This document shows positions 17,757-26,236 of a stretch of DNA of 64,000 nt, in pieces. The notes beneath the pieces were generated by a model. The model made no database searches. It saw nothing but the letters and a program-made list of their open reading frames with translations, and was not told where the DNA came from. Origin of the DNA: Bradyrhizobium sp. CCGE-LA001 (GTDB lineage: Bacteria > Pseudomonadota > Alphaproteobacteria > Rhizobiales > Xanthobacteraceae); contig NZ_CP013949.1 of the NCBI RefSeq assembly GCF_000296215.2, forward strand, positions 1,729,501 to 1,793,500, written 5' to 3'. Each line of letters starts with the position of its first letter. Position 1 is the first letter of the stretch. Made by a program: the position numbers and the translations under genes.

Positions 17757-18035
17757 GTGGACGAGCAGAAAAAGATAGAGCACCAGATCGAGCTTGCCAC
17801 GCGAGCGGCCGCGCTCGTCAAGGACGAAACCACGTCTCGTGGATTCAGGAGCTTCGCCGAGGAGATGAGGCAGAAGCTCCGCCGCATGATGCGGCGCGGC
17901 AAGGTGCGGGCACGCGCCTACGAACTCTGGGAGCAGGCTGGCCGCCCAGCCGACCGCGATCTGGAATTCTGGCTCGAAGCGGAACGGCAGGTCGAAGAAG
18001 AGCGCGAATCGAGGAAGGGCCCGGCACCGTCATAG
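17757..18035 (+). CDS. DUF2934 domain protein
   Basis: A 92-residue protein with an N-terminal helical segment (DEQKKIEHQIELATRAAALV) and a C-terminal DUF2934 module (VRARAYELWEQAGRPADRDLEFW). The start is taken at the GTG before DEQKK because similar proteins, as I recall them, begin there. No good ribosome binding site is visible and the frame is open to 17622, so the start is uncertain. It shares its C-terminal module with the 53-residue protein upstream. Confidence 0.7.
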   Translation: MDEQKKIEHQIELATRAAALVKDETTSRGFRSFAEEMRQKLRRMMRRGKVRARAYELWEQAGRPADRDLEFWLEAERQVEEERESRKGPAPS

Positions 18036-18381
18036 CGGCAATTGTCACGGGCTCACGCACTCCCCTGGGCAGCAAGGCAGCGCTCTCGCCAGTCGTCCCG
18101 TCACCACAGAAAAAAGCCGCCGGGTTCTGCACCCTGGCGGCTTTGAAAAAGTCCGTAGCTGTTGATCGCCTCCCCAGCCTCGTGCGTACCGCCGTTACCT
18201 TGTTTGCGGCCATGCTTGGCTATTGTAGGCGATGGCCGATGATTCTGTTGTGACCGAAATCACACAGTGGAAAAGATGACGGCAGATGTCGCGAAGGTCC
18301 ACGTGTCGCCGACGCGAGAACGAGGCGCTGCGTCGGCCTGGATCGTGGCATGCGGTCGGGGCCGAACACCACGCGTGCAGA
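18036..18381. other. Intergenic region between convergent genes
   Basis: 346 bases between the plus-strand DUF2934 gene and the minus-strand Gly-rich gene. It holds a bidirectional terminator-like hairpin; nothing else was recognised. Confidence 0.45.
18109..18149. terminator. Bidirectional intrinsic terminator
   Basis: AAAGCCGCC(G)GGG at 18113-18124 pairs with CCC(T)GGCGGCTTT at 18132-18144 around a short loop. Read on the minus strand the stem is followed by six T residues, a good terminator for the Gly-rich protein gene; read on the plus strand the T-run is only three bases. It lies between convergent genes. Confidence 0.75.
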
Positions 18382-18783
18382 CTAGCTGCAGCTCAACGGC
18401 AACGGCACGCCGGGGTGCAGCTCGTACCAATCGTAGCAATCCGGATAGTAGCCGTAGTATCCATAGCCGGGCCGATAACGGCCGAAGTGATGAAACGCAT
18501 GCTCGCGGAAGCCTGCGCCGCCAGAGGCGACGTGGCCAATCCCAAAATGCTCGCCCCCAAATCGTTCCCCGCCAAAGCCTCCGGCATGTCCAATCCCGCC
18601 GAAATGCGCGCCGCCGCCGAAGCCCATATGGCCGCCGCCAAAGCCGCCGCCGCTGAAACCGTGGCCGCCACCGCCGAACCCGCCGTGACCGCCGCCTCCA
18701 CCACCGCCATGTGCTGCAGCCGTGCCGACGGCAAGGGTCGAGGCCAGCGCTGCCGTTGCCAAAATCATGATCGCTCGTTTCAT
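18382..18783 (-). CDS. Secreted Gly/His-rich protein
   Basis: A 133-residue protein with a signal peptide (MKRAIMILATAALASTLAVG, cleavage near Ala-Ala-Ala-His) and a mature part dominated by Gly with repeated GGGH/GGFGG blocks, then a Tyr-rich C-terminus with two Cys. Such proteins are usually periplasmic or surface-exposed; the His/Gly content could bind metal, but that is inference. AAGGAG precedes the ATG at 18783. The frame is open upstream to 18972 but that part is not protein-like. The terminator at 18109-18149 lies downstream. Confidence 0.8.
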   Translation of the reverse strand: MKRAIMILATAALASTLAVGTAAAHGGGGGGGHGGFGGGGHGFSGGGFGGGHMGFGGGAHFGGIGHAGGFGGERFGGEHFGIGHVASGGAGFREHAFHHFGRYRPGYGYYGYYPDCYDWYELHPGVPLPLSCS

Positions 18784-18985
18784 GGGACACTCCTTTCGTG
18801 TCGAGCCGCCCGCCGTCATCGCAGTTCGCGTCCGCTTCGTGTTCGCCGGATCGAGATGGCGCCTGATGGCTAAGCTCGTGATGCCCCAGAGGTAGGAACG
18901 GTGCGCGGCAATCCCACTAAATTCGGCTTCAAGAATGAGGCAGCCAGCCGGAAAAGCGATCCCGGTGCGCATCGGCGCGGCGCGC

Positions 18986-19024
18986 CGAAGGGAGCGGACT
19001 GAACAGTTCAGACCGCTCCCTTCG
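18986..19024 (-). terminator. Strong hairpin downstream of a small secreted gene
   Basis: A 12-bp perfect stem (CGAAGGGAGCGG at 18986-18997 with CCGCTCCCTTCG at 19013-19024) continues through one A-A mismatch into a further 5-bp stem (CTGAA/TTCAG) with a 3-base loop. It lies 20 bases beyond the stop of the minus-strand gene at 19045. There is no U-run on either side, so it may be a stabiliser or Rho-independent-like terminator without a T tract, or a palindromic binding site. Confidence 0.55.
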
Positions 19025-19044
19025 TGCGATGTGATGTGTGGCGA

Positions 19045-19290
19045 TCAGAACGCGCCGGTGCCGGGCTCGCACGGCACGTTGTTGCCGGTCCACGGTGCCG
19101 TCGCGAACGCGCCGACGCGCGGCGCCGGAACGCAGGCGCGGCCGTCCTGATAGATCGGCGCGCTCGATGCCACGGTGTCGGATTCCATCGCGGGCTGCCG
19201 CATGGCGGCATGGTGTTCGCGCGCCATGACGGGACCTCCGATCAAGGCAGCTGCAATCAGACCCATCGGCAAGAGCTTGGAAGTGATCAT
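19045..19290 (-). CDS. Small secreted protein with ATAPW-x4-CEP motif
   Basis: An 81-residue protein with a signal peptide ending near VMA (residues 20-22) and a mature part ending CVPAPRVGAFATAPWTGN then NVPCEP. The two cysteines, one at each end of this C-terminal motif, could form a disulfide. The same C-terminal motif occurs in the product of 33871-34104, so the two are paralogs. AAAGGAGA precedes the ATG. Function unknown; periplasmic or extracellular location is inferred. Confidence 0.75.
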   Translation of the reverse strand: MITSKLLPMGLIAAALIGGPVMAREHHAAMRQPAMESDTVASSAPIYQDGRACVPAPRVGAFATAPWTGNNVPCEPGTGAF

Positions 19291-19777
19291 TCGACTTCTC
19301 CTTTGGTGACAGCGGGCCGATCAAGCCGGCTCCTTCAGGAGATGCGCGCGATCCGGGTCGATCCAAATGCACGAATTGCTCACCGGCTTTCAACGGCCTG
19401 TGAGCCGCTGCGCCAACGCGACCACGATCGTGCGAATAGGCAACCTTCGTTGCCTTACGAGAGTAACGGCGCGCGCATTGCGGGCATATCTCCGTTACAG
19501 CGCAGCTCGAATGGAGGCGAAAGATGATCACGACGATGGCACGACGCGTTGTCGTCCTGCTGACGCCCTTGGTGGCAAAGACGGCCGGCTTCCTGAAAAT
19601 CAATTCAGTGCTGCGGCCTGCTCCGCAGCACCATCTGGTCATGCAGCGCGTGGCAGATCGCAGGGGGAAACGGCACCGTGCGCTCGGAACGGGACGGTGA
19701 CCATGCCGTCGCAGACCGCCGGGCCCACGCCGTCCCGCCGCAGGCCGACCCGCCGCGCAGAAGGTGGGACGAGGCTC
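19291..19777. other. Regulatory gap upstream of the two-component genes
   Basis: A 487-base region between divergent genes. The plus-strand frame of the response regulator is open through most of it but encodes an Arg/Ala-rich, non-protein-like sequence with no ribosome binding site. It holds the palindromes at 19439-19498. Confidence 0.45.
19439..19498. promoter_or_regulatory. Back-to-back palindromes, candidate operator
   Basis: GGCAAC-CTTC-GTTGCC (19439-19454) is directly followed by TTAC-GAGA-GTAA (19455-19466); both are perfect palindromes. GTAACGG at 19463-19469 is further matched by CCGTTAC at 19492-19498. Such a cluster between divergent genes suggests a regulator binding site, perhaps for the response regulator encoded downstream. 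This is inferred from symmetry alone. Confidence 0.45.
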
Positions 19778-20458
19778 ATGACACGGATTCTCCTGATCGA
19801 GGACGACACTGAAACCGCGGAGGCGATCGTCGCCGAGCTTGCCGAGCGCAGTTTCGAGGTGCAGTGGGCGCCGAACGGCGTCGAAGGTCTCGACCGGGCG
19901 CGTACCTCGCATCCCGACGCGATGATCGTCGACCGCATGCTGCCGGGCATGGATGGGCTGACCGTCGTCGAGGCGCTACGCAACGACCAGATCAGGACGC
20001 CGGTGCTGGTCCTGAGCGCGCTCGGGGCGGTCGACGACCGCGTGCGTGGCTTGCGCATGGGCGGCGACGACTATCTCACCAAGCCGTTCGCGATCGTCGA
20101 GCTGGTCGCGCGGATCGAGGCCTTGCTGCGCCGTCCGACGGAGAACCGCGAAACCGTTCTCGTGGCGGGCCCGCTGGAGCTCGATCTGATTGAGCGCACC
20201 GCCAGACGCGGTGAACGCGAGATCGATCTGCTGCCGCGCGAATTCCGCCTGCTCGAATACATGATGCGCCGGAGCGATCAATTGCTGACGCGCGCGATGC
20301 TGCTCGAAGAGGTCTGGAACTACAAGTTCGTTCCTGCGACCACCAACCTGATCGACGTGCACATGGGCCGGCTCCGTCACAAGGTCGATGCTCCCGGAGA
20401 GGTGCAGCTCATCCACAATGTCCGCGGTTCAGGCTTCATCCTGCGCGCTCGGCAATAG
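19778..20458 (+). CDS. OmpR-family response regulator
   Basis: A 226-residue transcription factor. The receiver domain has the acidic pair Glu8-Asp9-Asp10, phosphoacceptor Asp52 and Lys102 (YLTKPF). The C-terminal winged helix carries LLPREFRLLEYMM and TNLIDVHMGRLRHKV, typical of OmpR/PhoB DNA-binding domains. The ATG at 19778 follows GGGACGAGG; the longer frame from 19367 adds 137 non-protein-like residues. The cognate kinase begins 11 bases downstream. Expected targets are the downstream sigma factor and RND pump genes, by position. Confidence 0.95.
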   Translation: MTRILLIEDDTETAEAIVAELAERSFEVQWAPNGVEGLDRARTSHPDAMIVDRMLPGMDGLTVVEALRNDQIRTPVLVLSALGAVDDRVRGLRMGGDDYLTKPFAIVELVARIEALLRRPTENRETVLVAGPLELDLIERTARRGEREIDLLPREFRLLEYMMRRSDQLLTRAMLLEEVWNYKFVPATTNLIDVHMGRLRHKVDAPGEVQLIHNVRGSGFILRARQ

Positions 20459-20469
20459 CGAGCCGACAG

Positions 20470-22011
20470 ATGCAATTCATCCGTTCGAACACGTTTCTCT
20501 GGGCTCTGGCGGTCGCCGCCACCCTCGCGCTGTTCGTCGTCGGATTGTTCGCGTTCGTCTATCGGAAGCTTGACGACTATCTGATCGCGCGGTCCGACCG
20601 CATGATCACCACGCAGATCATCTTCATGGTCGATCTGCCGCCGGACCGCCGCGCCCGCGCGGTTGCCGATCATCTCGAGCAGGATTCCCGGCATGTGCAC
20701 TATGCCGGGCTGTTCAGCGCCAGCGGTGCGCGCCTTGCCGGCAACATCGACCGCGTGCCAAGCGGGCTCGATCTCGATGGAACGGTGCAAGGCGTACGGC
20801 TCGAGACGGTCGCGGGCCGCGGGCCCATCGTGAGGACTGTCGGCAGGCGCCTGGATGACGGCGATGTCCTGGTTTTGGGACGGAACGTCGACGAGACACG
20901 CGAGATATCGAGCGTGGTGGGGCAGGCGCTTGCGCTCGGCCTGCTGCCCGCCTTCTGCCTCTGCGTGCTCGCCGGCGCCTGGCTGAGCGTCCGCGCCCAG
21001 AAGCGCGTCGAGGAGGTGAACCAGCGGGTGCAGCGAATCGTGGCCGGTGAGCTGCGCGAGCGGCTGCCGGAGGACAATGCGGACGATCCGTTCGCGCGGC
21101 TGGCCAGGATCGTCAATGGCATGCTCGACGAGATGGAGACGATGATCAACGCGCTAGCGGGCGTCGGCAACGATATCGCTCACGATCTCAGAACCCCCCT
21201 CACGCGGGCAAGGCTGGCGCTGGAGCGCGGGCGAATCCACGCGACCACGCTGGAGCAGCTCCATGAGATCACGGACAAGGCGATTGCCGGCATCGACCAG
21301 TCGCTCGCGATCGTCACCGCCCTGCTGCGCCTGACCGAGATCGAGAACAACCGCCGCACGGCCGGCTTCGGCACCGTCGCGCTGGACGAGATCCTGCGCG
21401 AGGTGTGCGACGTTTATGAGCCCATCGCCGAAGACAAGGGCATCGCGCTTGGGGCCGTCATCGATCGCGACGTGGATGTGTGGGGCGACCGCGACCTGCT
21501 GTTCGAGGCGATCGCCAATCTCGTGGACAATGCCGTCAAGTTCACGCCGGCAGGCGGGCAGGTGAAGCTCGAACTCGAATCGGACGAAAGGACGGCGCTC
21601 ATGCGCGTGAGCGATACCGGGCCCGGCATCAACGAGCAGGAGCGCGAAGCGGTGCTGCGGCGGTTCTACCGCTCCGACAAGATCCGCAACACGCCGGGCG
21701 TTGGGCTCGGGCTGAGCCTGGTGGCCGCCATCGTCAAGCTGCATGGCTTTCGGCTTATCATCGGTCCGGCGCCCGGGGGGCGGATAGAGATCCTGGCCTC
21801 CACGGCAAAAGCCAAAGTCCACCGCGCGCCGATCTCCAATCCCGGGTCACGCAAGGGCGAGCTGAATGTGATTGCCGTGCGCGATGCTCTCGATGCCGGG
21901 ACATGTCGGATCTCTGAAGCCGAATTCAGATGTGTGACGCCCAGTTTAGTGGCCAACCCGTGCGGAAGCCTTCTAAACCCTGACAACAGTTTCGGAACGT
22001 GGGAGCGATAG
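20470..22011 (+). CDS. Sensor histidine kinase with HAMP domain
   Basis: A 513-residue membrane kinase with transmembrane helices at about residues 9-31 and 155-177, a periplasmic sensor of about 120 residues, HAMP, and then a kinase core with H-box NDIAHDLRTPLTR (His238), N-box around Asn354 and G boxes DTGPGI (Asp382) and GVGLGLSL. It should phosphorylate the regulator encoded just upstream. Past the last strand of the ATP-binding domain (GRIEILAS) the protein runs on for about 68 residues of atypical sequence and stops exactly one base before the sigma factor start. The extension may be former intergenic DNA now translated. Confidence 0.94.
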   Translation: MQFIRSNTFLWALAVAATLALFVVGLFAFVYRKLDDYLIARSDRMITTQIIFMVDLPPDRRARAVADHLEQDSRHVHYAGLFSASGARLAGNIDRVPSGLDLDGTVQGVRLETVAGRGPIVRTVGRRLDDGDVLVLGRNVDETREISSVVGQALALGLLPAFCLCVLAGAWLSVRAQKRVEEVNQRVQRIVAGELRERLPEDNADDPFARLARIVNGMLDEMETMINALAGVGNDIAHDLRTPLTRARLALERGRIHATTLEQLHEITDKAIAGIDQSLAIVTALLRLTEIENNRRTAGFGTVALDEILREVCDVYEPIAEDKGIALGAVIDRDVDVWGDRDLLFEAIANLVDNAVKFTPAGGQVKLELESDERTALMRVSDTGPGINEQEREAVLRRFYRSDKIRNTPGVGLGLSLVAAIVKLHGFRLIIGPAPGGRIEILASTAKAKVHRAPISNPGSRKGELNVIAVRDALDAGTCRISEAEFRCVTPSLVANPCGSLLNPDNSFGTWER

Positions 22012-22974
22012 ATGCAGATCAGTCACGAGGTCGCGAGAAATGATGCTGGTGCTGCGCCGGTCCCGTTCCTCAGCGCGTATGCGACGGCCATCAAGCGCTA
22101 CAAACTTCTCGAGCCCGGTCAGGAGCAGCAGCTCGCGCGGCGCTGGCAGGAGACACGGGACGAGCGCGCGGCCAATACGCTCGTCACCAGTCACCTGCGG
22201 ATCGCAGCCAAGGTCGCGCGCGGCTACAAGGGATATGGCTTGCCGCTGGTCGATCTGATCGCTGAGGCCAATCTCGGTCTCGTCATCGCCGCCTCACGCT
22301 TCGAGCCCGACCGCGGCGCGCGGTTCTCCACCTACGCGGTGCCGTGGATCAAGGCCTCCATTCACGCCTACATCCTGCGCTCCTGGTCCCTGGTCAAGAT
22401 CGGCACGACGGCGGCGCAGAAGAAGCTGTTCTTCCGGCTGCGCGGTGAGATGCGGAAGGCCATGGGGGGCGCAATGGCAAGGCTCACGCCTGATGTCGCC
22501 GCTGTCATCGCCGAGAAGCTCGGGGTGAGCGCCCGCGAGGTGATGGAGATGGATGCGCGCCTGAACGGCGACATGTCGCTGAACGCGCGGGTCGGCGGCG
22601 AGGAGGATGGCGCCGAATGGGAAACGCTGCTGGTCGATGACGCCGTCGACGCGGAGACGGTCCTAGCCAATCGTGAGCAGACGGAACGCCGCAGCAGTGC
22701 CCTACGTGCCGCGCTGGGGGAGCTCACGGCGCGCGAGCGCCACGTCCTGGAAGCGAGACGGCTGGCGGATCACCCGGTCACGCTCGATCAGCTGGGCGTC
22801 GAGCTGTCGATCTCCAGCGAACGCGTCAGGCAGATCGAGATCCGCGCGTTCGCTAAGGTCAGGCGCGCCGTCATCCTCGCTGCGCGGGATGCCGCACGCG
22901 CCGCTGAAGTATTGCCACCTGCGGCACGCCGTGTCCGCCCAAGCGCGTCGAATGTCCCGGCAATGATCCCCTGA
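22012..22974 (+). CDS. rpoH: RpoH-like (sigma-32 family) RNA polymerase sigma factor
   Basis: A 320-residue group 3 sigma factor with region 2 (LRIAAKVARGYKGYGLPLVDLIAEANLGL, and FSTYAVPWIKASIHAYILRSW) and region 4 (GVELSISSERVRQIEIRAFAKVR). The segment SLVKIGTTAAQKKLFFRLR matches the RpoH box typical of sigma-32. The ATG is the base after the kinase stop and has GGGAGCG upstream, so its translation is coupled to a two-component kinase. Rhizobia often have several rpoH paralogs, so this is probably an accessory one responding to envelope or drug stress; that role is inferred from position. The C-terminal 35 residues are Ala/Pro-rich. Confidence 0.92.
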   Translation: MQISHEVARNDAGAAPVPFLSAYATAIKRYKLLEPGQEQQLARRWQETRDERAANTLVTSHLRIAAKVARGYKGYGLPLVDLIAEANLGLVIAASRFEPDRGARFSTYAVPWIKASIHAYILRSWSLVKIGTTAAQKKLFFRLRGEMRKAMGGAMARLTPDVAAVIAEKLGVSAREVMEMDARLNGDMSLNARVGGEEDGAEWETLLVDDAVDAETVLANREQTERRSSALRAALGELTARERHVLEARRLADHPVTLDQLGVELSISSERVRQIEIRAFAKVRRAVILAARDAARAAEVLPPAARRVRPSASNVPAMIP

Positions 22975-23053
22975 ACGCGTTTTCATTTGAACGGATATCC
23001 GCCCGCCCTCATCTGTCCTCCCATCCCGCACCACCCGTTCCAGGCAGACCACC

Positions 23054-26000
23054 ATGGGAATTGTTCGCTTCGCGCTGCGGTTTCCGCACACATTCTACGT
23101 GCTTGCGGCGCTGATTCTGTTTCTCGGCGGCATCGCGATCCGGTCGATGCCGACGGACGTCTTCCCGGAGATCCGCATCCCCGTTGTCACGGTGATCTGG
23201 AGCTATACCGGTCTGTCAACGCCGGAGATGGAGCAGCGCGTCAGCACCTATAGCCAGTATTCCATCAGCGCCAATGTCAGCGGCATCAAGAACATCGAGG
23301 CGCAGACGCTCAACGGCCTGTCGGTCCAGAAGATCTACTTCCAGCCCGACGTCAATCTCGATCTCGCGATCTCGCAGATCGTGTCGGCGACCAACGCCAT
23401 CCGCGCCCTGATGCCGCCCGGCATTCAGCCGCCGATCATCGTGCAGTTCAATGCCTCGAGTGTGCCGGTGCTCCAGCTCAGCCTGGAATCCAACAGCCTG
23501 AACGAGCAGCAGCTCTATGATTTCGGCATCTATCGGGTCCGCCAGCAACTGGCGCCCGTTCCCGGCGTGACGCTGCCGACGCCCGCCGGCGGAAAATACC
23601 GTCAGATCATGGTGGACATCGATCCAGACAAACTGCTGTCGCGCGGTCTGACGCCGCTCGACATCGTCAATGCGGTGAACACCCAGAATCTGACGCTGCC
23701 GACCGGCACGGCGAAGATCGGCGACACCCAGTACACCGTTCGCACAAACGCGACGCCGGCTTCGATCGAGGATCTCAACAAGATTCCGGTCAAGTTCGCG
23801 AACGGGGCCACGATCTTCCTGAAGGACGTCGCCCAGGTCCGTGACGGCTCCCAGGTGCAGCAGAACATCGTGCGTGAGGACGGCCACCGTTCCGTTCTGC
23901 TCAGCGTGATCAAGAACGGCAATGCTTCTACGCTCGCCGTCGTCGATGGCGTGAAGAACGCCCTGGCATCGATTCGTGCCTCGGCGCCGGCGGGGCTCAA
24001 GATCAACGAGCTGTTCGATCAGTCGGTGTTCGTCACCCATTCCGTCAATGGCGTGCTGCGCGAGGGCGCGATCGCAGCCGGGCTCACGGCGCTGATGATC
24101 CTGATGTTCCTGGGATCGTGGCGATCGACGCTCGTCGTCCTGATCTCGATCCCGCTGGCGATGCTGTCCTCGCTGGTCGTCCTCAATTTCCTCGGCGAGA
24201 CCCTGAACACGATGACGCTGGGCGGACTTGCGCTCGCGGTCGGCATCCTGGTCGACGATTCCACGGTGACGATCGAGAACACGCATCGGCTCTGGACCGA
24301 AGAGGGCATGCCGTTGCCCGAGGCGACGCTGCACGGCGCCGCCGAGATCGCGGTGCCTACACTGGTCTCCACGCTCGCGATCAGCTGCGTGTTCACCTCG
24401 GTCGTGTTTCTGGAGGGGCCCGCCAAATACCTGTTCACGCCGCTCGGCCTCGCCGTGGTGTTCGCGATGCTGGCGTCCTACGGGCTGTCGCGGACGCTCA
24501 CGCCGATCACCATCGGCCTGCTCTTGAAGGGCGAGCGGCGCCACGGCGAGGGCGAAAGCCCGTCGGGCATCTTCGCGCGCGCCTCGGCCGCGTTCGAGCG
24601 CGGCTTCGAACGGCTGCGCAATGGCTATTCCGAGCTCCTGCTGACCTTGCTGCATCGTCGCGCTATCGTGCCTGTTGCAGCCGTGCTGGTGCTGGCGCTC
24701 GGGGCCACCATGTTCGTCTATGTCGGCCGCGATTTTTATCCCCTGATCGACGGAGGCCAGATCCAGCTTCACGTTCGCGCGCCCGCGGGCACCCGCATTG
24801 AGAAGACGGAAGCGATCTTCCAGGCAGTCGAAGACAAGATCCGCGAGGTGATTCCGGAGCGGGACCGGGCGCTGATCGTCGACAATATCGGTCTTCCGGC
24901 GCGCGCCTACAATCTCGCCTTCACGGACGGGTCGACGATTGGAGGCAATGACGGCACCATCCTCGTGTCATTGAAGGACGGACACAGGCCGACCGCGGAT
25001 TACGTCGCGAAGCTGCGCCAGGTGCTGCCATCGGCATTCCCAGAAGACACCTTCTATTTCCAGGCAGCCGACATCGTCACGCAGATCCTGAACTTCGGGC
25101 TGCCGGCGCAGATCGATGTTCGCACGGTCGGTTACGGAGCCAACAATCTGGCCGTGGCAAAGGAGCTGCAGAAGAGTCTGTCCACGATCCCCGGCGTCGT
25201 CGATGCCCATCTCCAGCAGGAGGTCGATGCTCCTGCGTTTTATGCCGACATCGACCGGACCCGGGCCGCGCAATTGGGCCTCAACGCCAGCACCGTTGCG
25301 ACCAACATCAATGTGAGCCTCAGCTCGTCTGCGCAGGTCTCGCCGAACTTCTGGACCGATCCGACGTCGGGCATTCCCTATTACCTCGCCGTGCAAACGC
25401 CGGAGTATAGGGCTAATTCGCTGAACGCCCTGGGGAACACGCCGGTGTCGACCTCGGTTGCGGCAAGCGGGCAGACGGTGCCGGGCCTGCTCAGCAATGT
25501 CGCGACCTTCAAGCGCGGCACCGTCCCCACCAATTCGAACCAGGCCAATGTCCAGCCGGTGTTCGACGTTTACGCGAGCGTGCAGGGACGCGATCTCGGC
25601 AGCGTCGCAGCGGACATCAACAAGGTTACGTCCACGCTGCAGAAGCAGCTCCAGCCGGGCAATTCGATCCAGGTTCTCGGGCAGATCCAGAGCATGCATC
25701 AGTCGTTCCGCGATCTCGGAATCGGACTGCTGTTCGCGGCCATCCTGGTGTACCTGCTGATGGTCGTGAACTACCAGAATTTCGGCGATCCCTTCGTCGT
25801 CATCCTCGCGCTGCCGGCAACGTTCTGCGGCATCGTGACAATGCTGTTCATCACGGGAACGACGCTGAACGTGCCCTCGCTGATGGGAGCGATCATGGCA
25901 GTCGGCGTGGCATCCGCAAATTCCATCCTGCTGGTGACGTTCGCGCGCGACGAGCAGCTGAAGGGACACTCCGCATTCGAGGCGGCGCTGAGCGCCGGCC

Positions 26001-26236
26001 GCACCAGGATCCGTCCCGTCCTGATGACCGCCGCCGCGATGATCGTCGGCATGATCCCGATGGCGATCGGAGGCCCGGGCGAGGAGCAGAATGCAGCTCT
26101 TGCACGGGCCGTCATTGGCGGACTGCTGTTCGCGACCCCGACGACATTGCTCGTCGTGCCTTATCTGTTCGCCATGCTGCGCAAGGGCAACGATGGCAAG
26201 CTTCATCACGGCGTATTCGAGGAGCAACCGCAATGA
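23054..26236 (+). CDS. RND efflux permease (AcrB-like superfamily)
   Basis: A 1060-residue proton-driven transporter with 12 predicted helices and two large periplasmic loops, the second after helix 7. The proton-relay pair Asp401-Asp402 lies in GILVDDSTVTIEN of the fourth helix. It pumps substrates from the inner membrane and periplasm together with the fusion protein encoded directly after it. Here the permease precedes the fusion protein, opposite to the usual order. The stop overlaps the next ATG (ATGA). No outer membrane factor gene is nearby. The substrate is unknown. Confidence 0.95.
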   Translation: MGIVRFALRFPHTFYVLAALILFLGGIAIRSMPTDVFPEIRIPVVTVIWSYTGLSTPEMEQRVSTYSQYSISANVSGIKNIEAQTLNGLSVQKIYFQPDVNLDLAISQIVSATNAIRALMPPGIQPPIIVQFNASSVPVLQLSLESNSLNEQQLYDFGIYRVRQQLAPVPGVTLPTPAGGKYRQIMVDIDPDKLLSRGLTPLDIVNAVNTQNLTLPTGTAKIGDTQYTVRTNATPASIEDLNKIPVKFANGATIFLKDVAQVRDGSQVQQNIVREDGHRSVLLSVIKNGNASTLAVVDGVKNALASIRASAPAGLKINELFDQSVFVTHSVNGVLREGAIAAGLTALMILMFLGSWRSTLVVLISIPLAMLSSLVVLNFLGETLNTMTLGGLALAVGILVDDSTVTIENTHRLWTEEGMPLPEATLHGAAEIAVPTLVSTLAISCVFTSVVFLEGPAKYLFTPLGLAVVFAMLASYGLSRTLTPITIGLLLKGERRHGEGESPSGIFARASAAFERGFERLRNGYSELLLTLLHRRAIVPVAAVLVLALGATMFVYVGRDFYPLIDGGQIQLHVRAPAGTRIEKTEAIFQAVEDKIREVIPERDRALIVDNIGLPARAYNLAFTDGSTIGGNDGTILVSLKDGHRPTADYVAKLRQVLPSAFPEDTFYFQAADIVTQILNFGLPAQIDVRTVGYGANNLAVAKELQKSLSTIPGVVDAHLQQEVDAPAFYADIDRTRAAQLGLNASTVATNINVSLSSSAQVSPNFWTDPTSGIPYYLAVQTPEYRANSLNALGNTPVSTSVAASGQTVPGLLSNVATFKRGTVPTNSNQANVQPVFDVYASVQGRDLGSVAADINKVTSTLQKQLQPGNSIQVLGQIQSMHQSFRDLGIGLLFAAILVYLLMVVNYQNFGDPFVVILALPATFCGIVTMLFITGTTLNVPSLMGAIMAVGVASANSILLVTFARDEQLKGHSAFEAALSAGRTRIRPVLMTAAAMIVGMIPMAIGGPGEEQNAALARAVIGGLLFATPTTLLVVPYLFAMLRKGNDGKLHHGVFEEQPQ

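Noticed and set aside
18260..18790. 176-residue minus-strand frame overlapping the Gly-rich gene
   Set aside because: Arg-rich alternative frame of a GC-rich repeat region; the Gly-rich frame has the signal peptide and ribosome binding site.
19367..19777. In-frame N-terminal extension of the response regulator (137 residues)
   Set aside because: Composition is not protein-like, no ribosome binding site is present, and the ATG at 19778 starts exactly at the receiver domain.
23216..24772. 518-residue minus-strand frame opposite the first RND permease gene
   Set aside because: A His/Arg/Asp-rich shadow of the permease gene, a common effect in high-GC DNA.
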